From assembly GCF_017874475.1 (NCBI RefSeq), contig NZ_JAGGLO010000001.1, forward strand, positions 124,001-188,000: DNA of 64,000 nucleotides, written 5' to 3'. Below, in pieces: positions 35,075 to 45,300 of this stretch. Made by a program: the position numbers and the translations under genes. The stretch is from Anaerococcus degeneri. GTDB lineage: Bacteria; Bacillota; Clostridia; Tissierellales; Peptoniphilaceae. Below the pieces are notes generated by a model. It was not told where the DNA came from and searched no databases. It worked only from the letters and a program-made list of their open reading frames with translations. Every line of letters starts with the position of its first letter. Within the stretch, counting starts at the first letter, position 1.

Positions 35075-35086
35075 AAAGGAGTATAT

Positions 35087-36220
35087 ATGAAAAAGAAAAA
35101 TTTATTTATAGGACTAGCTTTAGCCCTTGCAGTGACAGGCTGCGGAAATCAAGCTAAGAACGATACAAAACCAGAAACAAAAGAAGAAGTAAAAACTGAA
35201 GCAAAGGCAGAAAACAAAGCAGAATCAAAGGTAATCTACGCTTCATTTTACCCAATTTATAACCTCACCAAGCAAATCGCTGGCGATAAGTTTGAAGTTA
35301 AGGCATTTAACTCCCTAACAACAGAAAGCCATGATTTTGAGCCATCTGCTAAAGAAATTGCAGAATTATCTGAATCCCAATTAATCTTTATGAATGGGGC
35401 AGGAATGGAAGATTGGAAGGACGACGTAGAAGGAACTGTTGATATTACAATGGTTGACACAAGCCAGGGCCTTGATCTAATAAAGGCAGACCACGAAGAC
35501 GCTGACGACCACGATCACGACCACGAAGACGCTGACCATGACCACGATCATGAAGACGCTGACCATGACCATGAAGACGCTGACCATGATCACGATCACG
35601 AAGATGCAGACCATGACCACGATCATGAAGACGCTGATCACGATGACCACGACCATGATCACGAAGAAGGCGAAGAACATCATCACCACCATCACGGCCA
35701 GTTTGACCCACACACTTGGCTATCACCTGTAAATGCCAAGGCCCAAGCTAAGGTAATTGCAGATAAATTATCAGAAATTGACCCAGCTAACAAAGATTAC
35801 TATGAGGCAAATTACGAAAAAGTTGCCGCAGAGTTTGATGCAATTACCGAAGAGTACACTGATAAATTTTCTGGTGTAAAGAATAAAAAATTCATCGTTC
35901 CTCACGAAGCCTTCGGCTATGTAGCAAGAGATTTTGGTCTTGAACAAATTCCTCTAGCAAGCCTAACATCAACAGCAGACCCAGATGCTAAGGTTATGAA
36001 GGAAGTGACAGACCTTGCGAAAGCAAACCAAATAAAGACAGTTTTCTTTGAAAAAGGTGGTTCTGACAAGGCAGCAAAGACTATCGCTGATGAAATAGGT
36101 GCAGAAGTAGCCCCACTATCAACAATGGAATTTGCAACCCAAGAAGAAATCGACAAGGAAGTCACAATCCAAGAAATAATCAAGGAAAACCTTGAAAATA
36201 TATATAAGTCACTAGCATAA
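35087..36220 (+). CDS. znuA: Zinc-binding lipoprotein of an ABC transporter, ZnuA/AdcA-like
   Basis: 377 residues, TGC lipobox (LAVTGCG), a Lys/Glu/Ala-rich linker, then a cluster A-I binding protein. Ligand histidines are seen in SHDFEPS, HTWLSP and PHEAFGY. Residues 135-203 are a very long Asp/His-rich loop ending in six histidines, the zinc-scavenging loop of ZnuA but much longer than usual. Upstream AAAGGAG. It is first in znuA-znuC-znuB and faces a Zur-like regulator. Confidence 0.93.
   Translation: MKKKNLFIGLALALAVTGCGNQAKNDTKPETKEEVKTEAKAENKAESKVIYASFYPIYNLTKQIAGDKFEVKAFNSLTTESHDFEPSAKEIAELSESQLIFMNGAGMEDWKDDVEGTVDITMVDTSQGLDLIKADHEDADDHDHDHEDADHDHDHEDADHDHEDADHDHDHEDADHDHDHEDADHDDHDHDHEEGEEHHHHHHGQFDPHTWLSPVNAKAQAKVIADKLSEIDPANKDYYEANYEKVAAEFDAITEEYTDKFSGVKNKKFIVPHEAFGYVARDFGLEQIPLASLTSTADPDAKVMKEVTDLAKANQIKTVFFEKGGSDKAAKTIADEIGAEVAPLSTMEFATQEEIDKEVTIQEIIKENLENIYKSLA
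35489..35695 (+). repeat. DNA tandem repeat encoding the His/Asp-rich loop of ZnuA
   Basis: Imperfect 21- and 27-bp units encoding variants of DHDHDHEDA repeat about five times, then a run of six His codons (CAT/CAC mixed). Repeats this regular can change copy number by slippage, so loop length may vary among strains. They also create long but meaningless open frames on the minus strand. Confidence 0.85.
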
Positions 36221-36227
36221 TATATAT

Positions 36228-36887
36228 ATGAAGCAAATCGAGATAAAAAACCTAAAATTTGGCTATAATGAAAATTTAATATTAAAAGGCGTAAACTTAG
36301 ACCTTGACCAGGGAGACTTTGCCGTAATTTCCGGTGAAAATGGCTCGGGCAAGTCCACTCTAATTAAGCTAATCCTTGGTGAACTCAAAAAAGACCATGG
36401 GTCTATCATACTTTTTGGAATCGACATGGAAGACTTTAAAAATTTTGACAAGATTGGCTATGTGCCTCAGGTAAACGAGGCCATCAAGGTTGCCTTTCCG
36501 GTATCGGCCAGGGAATATGTAGGCCTAAACCTCTATAAGGAATTTTCGATATTCAACACAATCACAAAAAAATCCAAATCGAAAATCGAAAACACTTTTT
36601 CCACCCTAAAAATTAAAGACCTTATAGATAGGCCAGTTAATACCCTATCCGGTGGCCAAGCCCAGAGAGTTATGATCGCAAGGGCCATGGTAAATAATCC
36701 CGATATATTGATTTTAGACGAACCTACAGTCGGCATCGACCAAAAATCCAAGGAAGACTTCCTTGACCTCCTAGTCCACCTAAACACCCACCACGGGATT
36801 TCAATTTTGATGATAACCCACGAAATGGACATCTTGGGCGATTATGTGGACAAGGTCTTTAAATTAAAGGAGGGGGTCATATGCTAA
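36228..36887 (+). CDS. znuC: Zinc ABC transporter ATPase
   Basis: 219 residues: Walker A GENGSGKST near 39-47, signature LSGGQAQR near 139-146, Walker B ILILDEPT, and the switch histidine in ITHEMD. There is no clear ribosome binding site; it starts 7 nt after znuA, so translation probably depends on coupling. It overlaps znuB by 7 nt. Confidence 0.93.
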   Translation: MKQIEIKNLKFGYNENLILKGVNLDLDQGDFAVISGENGSGKSTLIKLILGELKKDHGSIILFGIDMEDFKNFDKIGYVPQVNEAIKVAFPVSAREYVGLNLYKEFSIFNTITKKSKSKIENTFSTLKIKDLIDRPVNTLSGGQAQRVMIARAMVNNPDILILDEPTVGIDQKSKEDFLDLLVHLNTHHGISILMITHEMDILGDYVDKVFKLKEGVIC

Positions 36888-37696
36888 GTTACGATTTTAT
36901 GAGAAGGGCCCTTCTAGTTGGTGGGATGCTAGCCATAATCATTCCAATGATTGGCCTTGTTATGATAAATAGGAAAACATCCATGATAGGCGACGCCCTA
37001 TCCCACTCTTCACTAGCAGGCATAGCCATGGGACTTATATTCGCCATAAATCCTATGTGGACATCCTTGGTATTTTGTGTTCTAGGAGCCTTCGCTATTG
37101 ACATCATAAGGAAGAAATTCAAGGACTTTGGCGACATGGCAACAGCCATCATCATGAGTTTTGGCATAGGCCTTGCTGCGATTTTATCAGACTTTGCCCC
37201 AGGAGGAAAATCTTTTGAATCCTACCTCTTTGGGTCAATTACAACAGTTTCAAGGGAAGATGTCATCCTGGTTGGGATAATTTTTGCCCTAGTCGTCACC
37301 TTGTCCCTTTACTTTTATAACGCCCTCTTGTTTATATCCATAAACCCGATAATGGCAAGGCTTGCAGGTGTGAAGGTAGGAATGGTAAACGGTGTATTTA
37401 CCTTCCTAACAGCCATCACAATAGCCATCTCAGCTAAAATCGTGGGTGCCCTCATGATTACATCATTAATGGTAATCCCAGTCGCCACAGCCCTTTTAAT
37501 GAGCGATTCCTACAAAAAAACCTACCTAATCTCCCTAATATTTTCGGTAATTTTTATGATCTCAGGAATCACCATATCCTTCTACTACGGCCTAAAACCA
37601 GGCGGGGCAATAGTAATGATAGCCATAGGGACATTGGTAATTGTGGCAATAATTAAAAAAATAAGAGAAAAAATCAAAAAAATGACCTCCAAATAG
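36881..37696 (+). CDS. znuB: Zinc ABC transporter permease
   Basis: 271 residues with about eight membrane segments of the ABC-3 family (GDALSHSSLAGIA loop near 37-49 is the conserved contact with the ATPase). AGGAGGGG precedes the ATG. Its stop codon lies within the terminator that follows. Confidence 0.93.
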   Translation: MLSYDFMRRALLVGGMLAIIIPMIGLVMINRKTSMIGDALSHSSLAGIAMGLIFAINPMWTSLVFCVLGAFAIDIIRKKFKDFGDMATAIIMSFGIGLAAILSDFAPGGKSFESYLFGSITTVSREDVILVGIIFALVVTLSLYFYNALLFISINPIMARLAGVKVGMVNGVFTFLTAITIAISAKIVGALMITSLMVIPVATALLMSDSYKKTYLISLIFSVIFMISGITISFYYGLKPGGAIVMIAIGTLVIVAIIKKIREKIKKMTSK

Positions 37697-37708
37697 GGGG
37701 TCTTTTTG
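37684..37708 (+). terminator. Terminator overlapping the end of znuB
   Basis: GACCTCC (37684-37690), AAATA, GGGGGTC (37696-37702), then TTTTT. The upstream arm is coding sequence. Confidence 0.85.
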
Positions 37709-37866
37709 CTTGGGAAATTTTATCTGTCCAAATTTTTGTGTACAAGTCCTGTTATAATAAAATTAGGAGGTGAGAAATGTATATGAATTATATTAAATAA
37801 TAATAGAGAAAAATTTCAACGTTTATCTTTATCAAGATAACTTGATTTTAAAAACAATTTAACAAG

Positions 37867-37895
37867 TTGACGCAACTCTGAATTAATGATATAAT
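37867..37895 (+). promoter_or_regulatory. Promoter of the 57-residue gene
   Basis: TTGACG (37867-37872), 17-nt spacer, TATAAT (37890-37895), 24 nt before the start of the small gene. Confidence 0.8.
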
Positions 37896-37919
37896 GTAGT
37901 TAAAATATAGGAGGTTATT

Positions 37920-38093
37920 ATGAGCGATTTTGAAAAAGGCGATAGAGTTATGGCTACTAAAAATATTGGTTTTACAATTAACAAAGGTGACAAAGGAGTG
38001 GTAGTAGAAACGGGATGGTTTGATTATATTGTAGTTAAATTTGAAGGAAAAGACAAAAAGCAAGTTGGCAAAGATGATATAGCTAAATGTTAG
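37920..38093 (+). CDS. 57-residue SH3/KOW-like protein
   Basis: A complete small gene with its own consensus promoter and an excellent AGGAGG site. The product begins MSDFEKGDRVMATKNIG and contains TINKGDKGVVVE ... YIVVKFEGK, a small beta-barrel pattern of the KOW/SH3-like kind. I do not know a function. It opens an AT-rich accessory block that includes a large unknown protein and a WYL regulator. Confidence 0.75.
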   Translation: MSDFEKGDRVMATKNIGFTINKGDKGVVVETGWFDYIVVKFEGKDKKQVGKDDIAKC

Positions 38094-38149
38094 TCTGATG
38101 ATATTTCATATCTAATAGATTTAATATTTGTAGAAATTGAAAAACTAAT

Positions 38150-38182
38150 GGGCCTCTTAATCGTTTTGATTAGGAGGCTCTT
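38150..38182 (+). terminator. Terminator after the 57-residue gene
   Basis: A 13-bp stem (38150-38162 with 38168-38180, two G-T pairs) around the loop GTTTT. The T run after it is broken, so termination may be partial and the next gene may be read through. Confidence 0.65.
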
Positions 38183-38267
38183 ATCTATATGTAATTATAT
38201 GTTTCGTATAAGAGTTTTCATTTTAATTATTGTGAGAAATTATATTGAAACGATTCTGGAGGAAAAT

Positions 38268-39356
38268 ATGACAAGTATAGGAGAATTAAATAGAGAATTT
38301 AAAAATTTATTAATTGATTTTTCTAAAAAAGATTTAAATGATTATAATCCATATTCGAATGATGGTTTAAATTTAACACAAATAGCTGAAGAGTTTTTAG
38401 ATAAATATAAAAAAGGATTAAGTGACTTTTCTTGGGTAAGTGCGTTAAATTGTAATAATAAAATTAGGAATGTTAAAACGGAAAAAAAGAATAAGTTTAT
38501 AAATTCTGCAAATGTTAATTATGGATTACCTACTCATTACAGAGGCGATATAGAAAATGGATACTTATATTTATGTTTATTTAATCCAGGCTCTAATGGA
38601 ATCAATGATGAATATAAAAAAGATGTAAGTATCAAAGAATATTATTCTAATTTCAAAGACGACGATGATGATAAAATCTTAATAGCAGAAGATTCCCCAG
38701 AAAAGATAGAAAGTTATATAAATGGCTGTGAGTCTATATTAACGAAAGAGTTAAAAAAATTTTTGCAAGATTTTAATAAAGATCAAAATAAATCAGAAAT
38801 TAAAGACGACTTAGGATATTATACTTATGCGTATTTTTTGGATATAGCTAAGCAAGCTGGATATATAAAAAAAGATGGCAAAAAATATATACCACTATTC
38901 CATTGTCAAAAAAATAAACTTACTGATAGGGCTGGAAACTCTATTGAAGAAATAACAAATAAAATTGTAAATATTGATTTATTTCCATTTAGATCTAAAT
39001 CGGCTAATACAATAGTTTTAGACTATGATAATAAATTTTCGCTATTCTCTGCATACATTATTCTTCATAGAATTGGCAAAAATATAGAATCAGATAATGA
39101 TAAAAAGCTAGCATTCTGTTTCAGGTCATATGATACTTGGAGAAATGTACTTATAATTGCATTGAAGAAAATAATTAAAGATCAGAAAAAAAAGATCACA
39201 AATGAAGATATTGATGAAAATTTAGATAAGTTATATTTTGAATATTTTTATCAATTTCCTGGCCAGGCAGCTAGGATTAGTCCTAATAATTTAATGAGAA
39301 AAATTGGAAAATATAAATTTGATTCTATTATTAATTTGGTAGAAAAAAATAACTAA
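38268..39356 (+). CDS. Unknown 362-residue protein, possibly uracil-DNA-glycosylase-like fold
   Basis: Start ATG 38268 has CTGGAGG upstream; the 40 codons in front overlap a terminator hairpin and are not credible. Two short motifs stand out: YLYLCLFNPGSNG (about 110-122), like the GxNPG loop of the UDG superfamily, and NIDLFPFRS (about 240-248). The rest is Lys/Asn/Asp-rich. The DNA is visibly more AT-rich than the zinc and repair genes around it, suggesting transfer. A WYL-type regulator follows 106 nt downstream. The assignment to a fold is tentative; no function is claimed. Confidence 0.6.
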   Translation: MTSIGELNREFKNLLIDFSKKDLNDYNPYSNDGLNLTQIAEEFLDKYKKGLSDFSWVSALNCNNKIRNVKTEKKNKFINSANVNYGLPTHYRGDIENGYLYLCLFNPGSNGINDEYKKDVSIKEYYSNFKDDDDDKILIAEDSPEKIESYINGCESILTKELKKFLQDFNKDQNKSEIKDDLGYYTYAYFLDIAKQAGYIKKDGKKYIPLFHCQKNKLTDRAGNSIEEITNKIVNIDLFPFRSKSANTIVLDYDNKFSLFSAYIILHRIGKNIESDNDKKLAFCFRSYDTWRNVLIIALKKIIKDQKKKITNEDIDENLDKLYFEYFYQFPGQAARISPNNLMRKIGKYKFDSIINLVEKNN

Positions 39357-39360
39357 TAAT

Positions 39361-39388
39361 TAGCCAGGATTAATTCTTGGCTATTTAT
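39361..39388 (+). terminator. Hairpin after the unknown gene
   Basis: TAGCCAGGA (39361-39369) pairs with TTCTTGGCTA (39374-39383), then a T-rich stretch. Confidence 0.6.
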
Positions 39389-39462
39389 TTACCTTAAAGA
39401 GCCTATGCATTTTATTGTACACCAGGTTGAGTATAATATAAATAAGATATAAGGGAGGGAAT

Positions 39463-40425
39463 ATGTCAAGGTCCAATGTTTTATTTGTTTATAAATGTCT
39501 AGCTACTTATAGTGATTCAGATCATATCATGTCTATGTCTGACATTATAAGAAAAATCAAACTTGATTATGGAGCAGAGCTTGATAGGAGAACGATTAGA
39601 AGTTCTATGGATGAGCTTATTGATCTAGATATTAAAATATCAGAATACGCAGACAATAAAGAGGGATATTATTTGATTAGTCGTATTTTTGAAAAGTCTG
39701 AAGCATATTTATTAGCAGCCTCTATTTTTTCATCACCATATATAAGTGAAGAAAAAAGCAAAGAACTAATTAAAAAAATTGCAAATACTCAGAGTGAAAA
39801 CGATAAATCTTTTGCAAATATTTTTGATAATTTTGAAAATATTTCTAGTAAAAAAGGTCTAAATGATGAAATTTTCTCAAATGTTGAAAAAATTAATCAA
39901 GCAATAAATGAAAAAAAACAAATAGAATTTAACTATCTTACCTATAATGATAAAAAAGAACTTGTTCCAAGAAGAAAAGAGCCTTATAGGGTTGATCCTT
40001 ATAAAATTATATACCAAAATAACAGGTACTATCTATATACTAGCTATGATGGGAGTGAAAAACATTATCCATTTAGGTTAGACTTTATCAAATATGTGGA
40101 AATATGTGACAATAAAAGAGAAAAAATTGATGGTTACAAATATGATAAGCAAATTTATAATTCTACCAATGCATATTTGGGAGATAATAGTTATATAAAG
40201 ATTAGATTTAATAAAGATATCTTAAATTCTGTAATAGATGAGTTTGGAAGAGATATAAAATTAGAAGATGATGGGGATAATTATATGTTTGCAAAATTTA
40301 TTGCATCTCCAGAAGGCATAAAATATTGGGCCCTTTCATTTCTAAAATATATTGAAGTTTTAGAACCTCAATCACTTAGGGATGAAATAAGTGAAATAAT
40401 TATGTCAAATCCCTATACAATTTAG
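39463..40425 (+). CDS. WYL-domain transcriptional regulator
   Basis: 320 residues: an N-terminal winged helix (SMSDIIRKIKLDYGAELDRR, RTIRSSMDELIDL), a middle region, and a WYL domain (about 145-215: IEFNYLTYN, RVDPYKIIYQNNRYYLYTSY, FRLDFIKYVEI). WYL regulators respond to nucleotide or nucleic-acid ligands and often control phage defence or DNA-damage genes. AAGGGAGGG precedes the ATG. It could regulate the unknown gene upstream or the repair operon downstream. Confidence 0.88.
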   Translation: MSRSNVLFVYKCLATYSDSDHIMSMSDIIRKIKLDYGAELDRRTIRSSMDELIDLDIKISEYADNKEGYYLISRIFEKSEAYLLAASIFSSPYISEEKSKELIKKIANTQSENDKSFANIFDNFENISSKKGLNDEIFSNVEKINQAINEKKQIEFNYLTYNDKKELVPRRKEPYRVDPYKIIYQNNRYYLYTSYDGSEKHYPFRLDFIKYVEICDNKREKIDGYKYDKQIYNSTNAYLGDNSYIKIRFNKDILNSVIDEFGRDIKLEDDGDNYMFAKFIASPEGIKYWALSFLKYIEVLEPQSLRDEISEIIMSNPYTI

Positions 40426-40471
40426 ATTTATGTTTTTATGATATAATTATCTATATAAAGAAAGGATTTTT

Positions 40472-41197
40472 ATGAAGATTATTATTTCACCGGCTAAGGG
40501 TTTTAAACATTTTGATAATATAAAGACAGAAGGACTTTTATTTCCTGAAAAGACTAGGATTTTGCTTGAGAAGATTAGGAAGCTTTCCATGAATGAGATG
40601 GGAAATCTTAATAGGACCAATGATAAACTTACTGAAAAAGCCTATTTTGATTTTCAAGATTTTGACTTTGACGACCTCCCAAATCCAGCGCTTTTTTCTT
40701 TTGATGGTTTGGTTTTTAAGCAATTTACTATGGAAGATTTTCCAGATCTTGAATATTTAAACGACCACGTCTACATTCTTGATGCCTTTTATGGCCTTTT
40801 AAAGCCAATGACAGGGATTTCCGATTATAGGCTTTATTTTGACAATACCATGTACGACCTCTACGAATTTTGGGGAGACGATTTGTATAAAAAACTTTTT
40901 GAGGATGGGGATTTAGTTTTAAACCTTGCCAGCAAGGAATATACCAAGACTCTTAAGCCATTTTTGAAGGAATCTGACAAGTTTTTGACTGTAGATTTTA
41001 AGGAAGTCCGTGATGGGAAGTTAAAGTCAGTTGTTTCCTACATGAAGCAGGCAAGGGGTGCTATGCTTAAGGAAATTATCACAAGGAAAATTGAGGATAT
41101 AGATGAGGTGAAAAAGCTAAATATAAATGGTTATACCTATGACCCATACAATTCGACTCCTGACACCCTAACCTTTGTGAGAAAGGGAGATAAATAA
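40472..41197 (+). CDS. yaaA: YaaA family peroxide-stress protein
   Basis: 241 residues. MKIIISPAKGF at the N-terminus and RLYFDNTMYDLYEFWGD near 121-138 match the YaaA/DUF328 family, which limits free iron and oxidative DNA damage. GAAAGGA precedes the ATG. It overlaps sbcD by one base, at the head of a recombination-repair operon, which fits the proposed role. Confidence 0.92.
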   Translation: MKIIISPAKGFKHFDNIKTEGLLFPEKTRILLEKIRKLSMNEMGNLNRTNDKLTEKAYFDFQDFDFDDLPNPALFSFDGLVFKQFTMEDFPDLEYLNDHVYILDAFYGLLKPMTGISDYRLYFDNTMYDLYEFWGDDLYKKLFEDGDLVLNLASKEYTKTLKPFLKESDKFLTVDFKEVRDGKLKSVVSYMKQARGAMLKEIITRKIEDIDEVKKLNINGYTYDPYNSTPDTLTFVRKGDK

Positions 41198-42318
41198 TGA
41201 AACTCCTTCATTTATCAGACCTCCATATAGGAAAATCTTTGGGAAATTTTTCCTTTCTTGAAGATCAAAAATACGTTTTAGACCAGATTCTGGATATCAT
41301 TAAGGAAAGGAAAATCGAGGCAGTAATGATTGCTGGAGATATTTTTGACACAGCGGTTGCATCGGCTGAGGCCCTTGATTTATATAATTATTTTATAGAA
41401 AAAATCGTTTTTGATATAAAAATTCCGGTCCTTGCCATTTCTGGAAACCACGATTCTGCCAAGCGCCTTGATGTGAATAAGAGGTTTTATAAAACAAATA
41501 AATATTATCTAGCTGGGGAATACACAAAAGAAGTCGTGACTTTGGAGGACGAGTACGGGCCAATCCACTTTTTCCTCTTGCCTTTTATGTCCCTTGCCAA
41601 GGCCAGGATAATTTTTGGTGAGGAAATCGCTGATTTTACAGATTTGTATAGACAGGCTCTTAAGGATTATGATTACAAGGACAGAAATGTCATAATTACC
41701 CATTGCTACGCTTCTGAAATAAGTCAGGGCCTTGAAAAAGCCTACAATGAGGGCCAAAAACCATTGACAATTGGTGGGTCAGACTTTATGGATGCTTCGC
41801 TTTTTATGGATTTTGACTATGCTGCCTTGGGCCACCTTCACTCTGCACATTATGTTCTCGACCCCAAAATCAGGTATTCGGGCACCTTTATGCCTTATTC
41901 CTTTGATAAAAAGGATGTAAATAAGACTGTGACCCTGGTTGATTTGGGCAAAGAAAGCCTTGATATAGAGAAAATTCCAATCAAACTTTTAAGAGATTTT
42001 GAAGTAAGGACAGGATTTTTTGACGATTTAATAAGCGAGCCGGAGAGTGATTCTTATATTAAATTTATCCTAGAAGATAAGGCCACAGTCGAAAATGCCA
42101 TGGCTAAATTTAAGAAGAAATTCCCAAACGCAGTCCTTATAAATTACGCATCAAGGTCCGTTTTTGCCATGGATAATGAAGAGATAAATATTGACATAGA
42201 AAATAAATCGACCTTGGAACTTTTTGAGGACTTTGTCGCTTACAAGGATAAACGCCAGATGACTGATGATGAAAAAAACGTCCTAGAAGACGTGATAGGG
42301 GCTATAAATGAAGGTTAG
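41197..42318 (+). CDS. sbcD: DNA repair exonuclease SbcD (Mre11-like)
   Basis: 373 residues. Phosphoesterase motifs LHLSDLHIG, AGDIFD, ISGNHDS and LGHLHS carry the two-metal site. With SbcC it cleaves hairpins and protein-blocked ends. Overlaps both neighbours. Confidence 0.95.
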   Translation: MKLLHLSDLHIGKSLGNFSFLEDQKYVLDQILDIIKERKIEAVMIAGDIFDTAVASAEALDLYNYFIEKIVFDIKIPVLAISGNHDSAKRLDVNKRFYKTNKYYLAGEYTKEVVTLEDEYGPIHFFLLPFMSLAKARIIFGEEIADFTDLYRQALKDYDYKDRNVIITHCYASEISQGLEKAYNEGQKPLTIGGSDFMDASLFMDFDYAALGHLHSAHYVLDPKIRYSGTFMPYSFDKKDVNKTVTLVDLGKESLDIEKIPIKLLRDFEVRTGFFDDLISEPESDSYIKFILEDKATVENAMAKFKKKFPNAVLINYASRSVFAMDNEEINIDIENKSTLELFEDFVAYKDKRQMTDDEKNVLEDVIGAINEG

Positions 42319-45300
42319 GAAGGTAAAATTAAGGGGATTTTTGACCTACAAGGGAGAGGTAACAATCGACTTTACTAGACTTTTTGACAAGAAAATATTT
42401 TTAATATCCGGTCCCACAGGATCTGGAAAGACCACTATTTTTGATGCCATTACCTTTGCCCTTTACGGGGAAGTGCCAAGGGAAATTGCCATGGAAGACC
42501 TAAGGAGCGATTACCTTTCCGAAGATGACGATTTTACCTATGTGGACCTGGAATTTGCCCTGGGAGATAAAATATATAAAATCATAAGAGTTCCAAGCCA
42601 GAGGGCGGTTGAGCTTAAGAATCCTAAAAATATCGGTCACAGGGTTGAGTTTTATGATATAACAGGCGAAAAAATCCTCCTCGCTGATAAAATCAAGGAA
42701 GCCGATGATAAGATCAAGGAGATTGTAGGCCTTGATAAGAGCCAGTTTTCAAAGGTAATGCTTTTAGCACAGGGCCAATTTCAAAAGTTTTTGATTTCAA
42801 AATCTGACGAAAAATCGGCGCTTTTATCTGATATTTTTAAGACTGACGCCCAAAGGGCCATCCAAGATGAGTTAAAAACAAGGGCCCTTGATAATAGGAA
42901 AAAACTCGTCCAGATTGACAAGGACCTAGAAAATGTGGTTTCTTACAACGAAGTATTTGGGGAAAATATCTCATCTGACCTAATTTCTAAACACGATTTT
43001 AAAAATATTTTTGAAATTATTTCAGAAATCGAAAAAAAACAGGATTCATTTTTAAAAGAGATTTTAAAATTTTTGGATAATCTAGAAAAAAGAGAAAAAT
43101 CTTTAATAAGCGATTTGGAAAAGGCCAAAACTCTCAATGAAAATATTGAAAAATACAAAAGAGCAGATGAGGCTTATAAGGAATTAGAAAAAGATGAGGA
43201 GAAAAATCTCAAGATAAGAGCTGACCTGGATTTATTAGCCTACGCTCTTTCCATAAAAATTTACCAGGAAAGGCTTGAAAAAACCAAGTCCGACCTTGTG
43301 GGATTTTTGGAAAATCAAAGTAAGGCTCAAAACCTTTTGGAAGATAAAAACCAAAGTCTAAAAGACATTGAAAAGGAAATGGAAAACCTTCCTGATTTGA
43401 AAAATAAACTTGACCAAGATAAGATTTTGTATTCTAACAAGGTCAAGGAAATAGGAGATTTTGAGGACTTTCTTGAAGTGAAAAAATCCTACGAATCCAT
43501 AAAAGACTTGGATAAGGATTTGGAAATTCTAAAGGCAAAGATTAAGGAAGATGATAAAAACCTTGAAGACCTCAGAAAAGATTATGATAAGACCAACAAG
43601 GAAATGGCTGATGCCAAGGAAGAGGGATTTAACTATAAGGAAAAAATTTCTGACCTTAAGATAAAGATTGAAAATCTTCTTAAGGACTATAAGAAACTTG
43701 TAGAAAACAAGACCTATGAGGAAGAACTTGAAAAAATTGGCAAAGATCTTAAAAGTACTGAAAAACTCAAAGAAAAAGCCGATGAAGACCACGACCATAT
43801 TGAAATCAACAAGTTAATAGATAGGTTAAATGCCGAGGGGATTTGCCCCGTTTGTGGCAAAGTCCACGAAGGCCTTAGGGAGAAACTCCCTCTTGGAGAT
43901 TTTAATTTAGAAAAAATTACCAAGGATCTGGAAGCTTTAAGGCTAAGTCTTGCAAAAACCAAGGCAATTTATGAAAAAAGCTTAAAAGACCTGGGCACAG
44001 TTTATAAGATAGATGAAATTGAAAAGATTATTTCAGAAAATAAAGTACTTTTAAGGACTTATGAGGACTTGGAACATAAAAATAAGATTAAAATTACAGA
44101 TTTGACCCAAAGTCTAAGTGTCATTGGAGAGAAAGGCAAGATCCTCAAAAAAGAAAAAGACGACAGGGAAAAAACCTACCAAGAAATTTCGGATAAGCTT
44201 AAAAATCTTGAAGACTTAAAGATAAAATACTTGGCCGGGGAAAAAGCCATGGCAGGCCTTGATAGGGAAAATCTTCTTGAGGAGAAAAAGAGCCTAGAGG
44301 TTGAAATTACAAGGAAAGATTGCCTTATAAAAGAAAAGGAAAAGGCCCACCAAGACCTAGTTTTAGCCATTTCCAAGGAAAAGTCAATCCTTACTGCCCT
44401 TGGGGAAAATATTTCAAAGGCAAAAGATGATCAAAAAGATTTTGAAAAAGAATTTGAAGAAAAACTTGGTCAAAGGTTTAAAAATATAGAAATTTACCAA
44501 GCATATTTGGCAAGGGAAGACGAATTAAAGGTTAATAAAGATTTTATTGAAGAATTTTTCAAAAATTTAGAAAGGGAGAAAACCACCAGGGAAAATTTCC
44601 TAGAATTTAAGGATAAAAACCCATCAGACTTAAGCAAATTTGAGGAAAATCTCAATGAAGTTGCAAGGGAGAAAGAAATCCTCGATGGGGAAAAAATCTC
44701 CGCTGCAACAAGGCTTGACCAGACCCAAAAAGACGGGGAAAAAATTAGGAAAATTCATGAAGTTTTCGATGGACTTTCAAAAACTGCCCAAATAGTTTCT
44801 GCCCTTTCTGATCTGGCAAACGGGGTCACAGGAGCTGTGAAGGGGATTGAAAGGCTTGATTTTGAGACCTTTATCCTATCTGTTTATTTTGACAGGGTCT
44901 TAAATTTTGCTAATAAGAGGTTTAATGCCATGACCGACGGACAATTTTCAATGGTGAGAAAGACTGAAGCTAGTGATGGGAGGTCAAAAATGGGCCTTGA
45001 TATAGAAATCCTAGACTCAAACACCGGAAAGAAAAGGCCAGCTTCAACACTTTCTGGTGGGGAAAATTTCCTAGCAAGTCTTTCCCTTGCCCTAGGTCTT
45101 TCCGATGAAATCGGGGCGGAAAACGGGGGAATAAGGATAGATACCCTCTTTATAGACGAAGGCTTTGGCACGCTTTCTAAAGAATTTTTGTCAAATGCCA
45201 TCACAACCATAGAAAAACTTTCCAAGGAAGACAGGTTTGTTGGCCTAATTTCCCACGTTGATGAACTCAAAGACGCCATTGAAGCGAAGATTTTGATCAC

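Noticed and set aside
35445-35732. Long open frames antisense to znuA or in another frame
   Set aside because: They arise from the repetitive His/Asp codons; their translations are low complexity and have no ribosome binding site.
38148-38267. A 402-residue version of the unknown protein starting at 38148
   Set aside because: The first 40 codons overlap a terminator hairpin and have no ribosome binding site, whereas ATG 38268 follows CTGGAGG.
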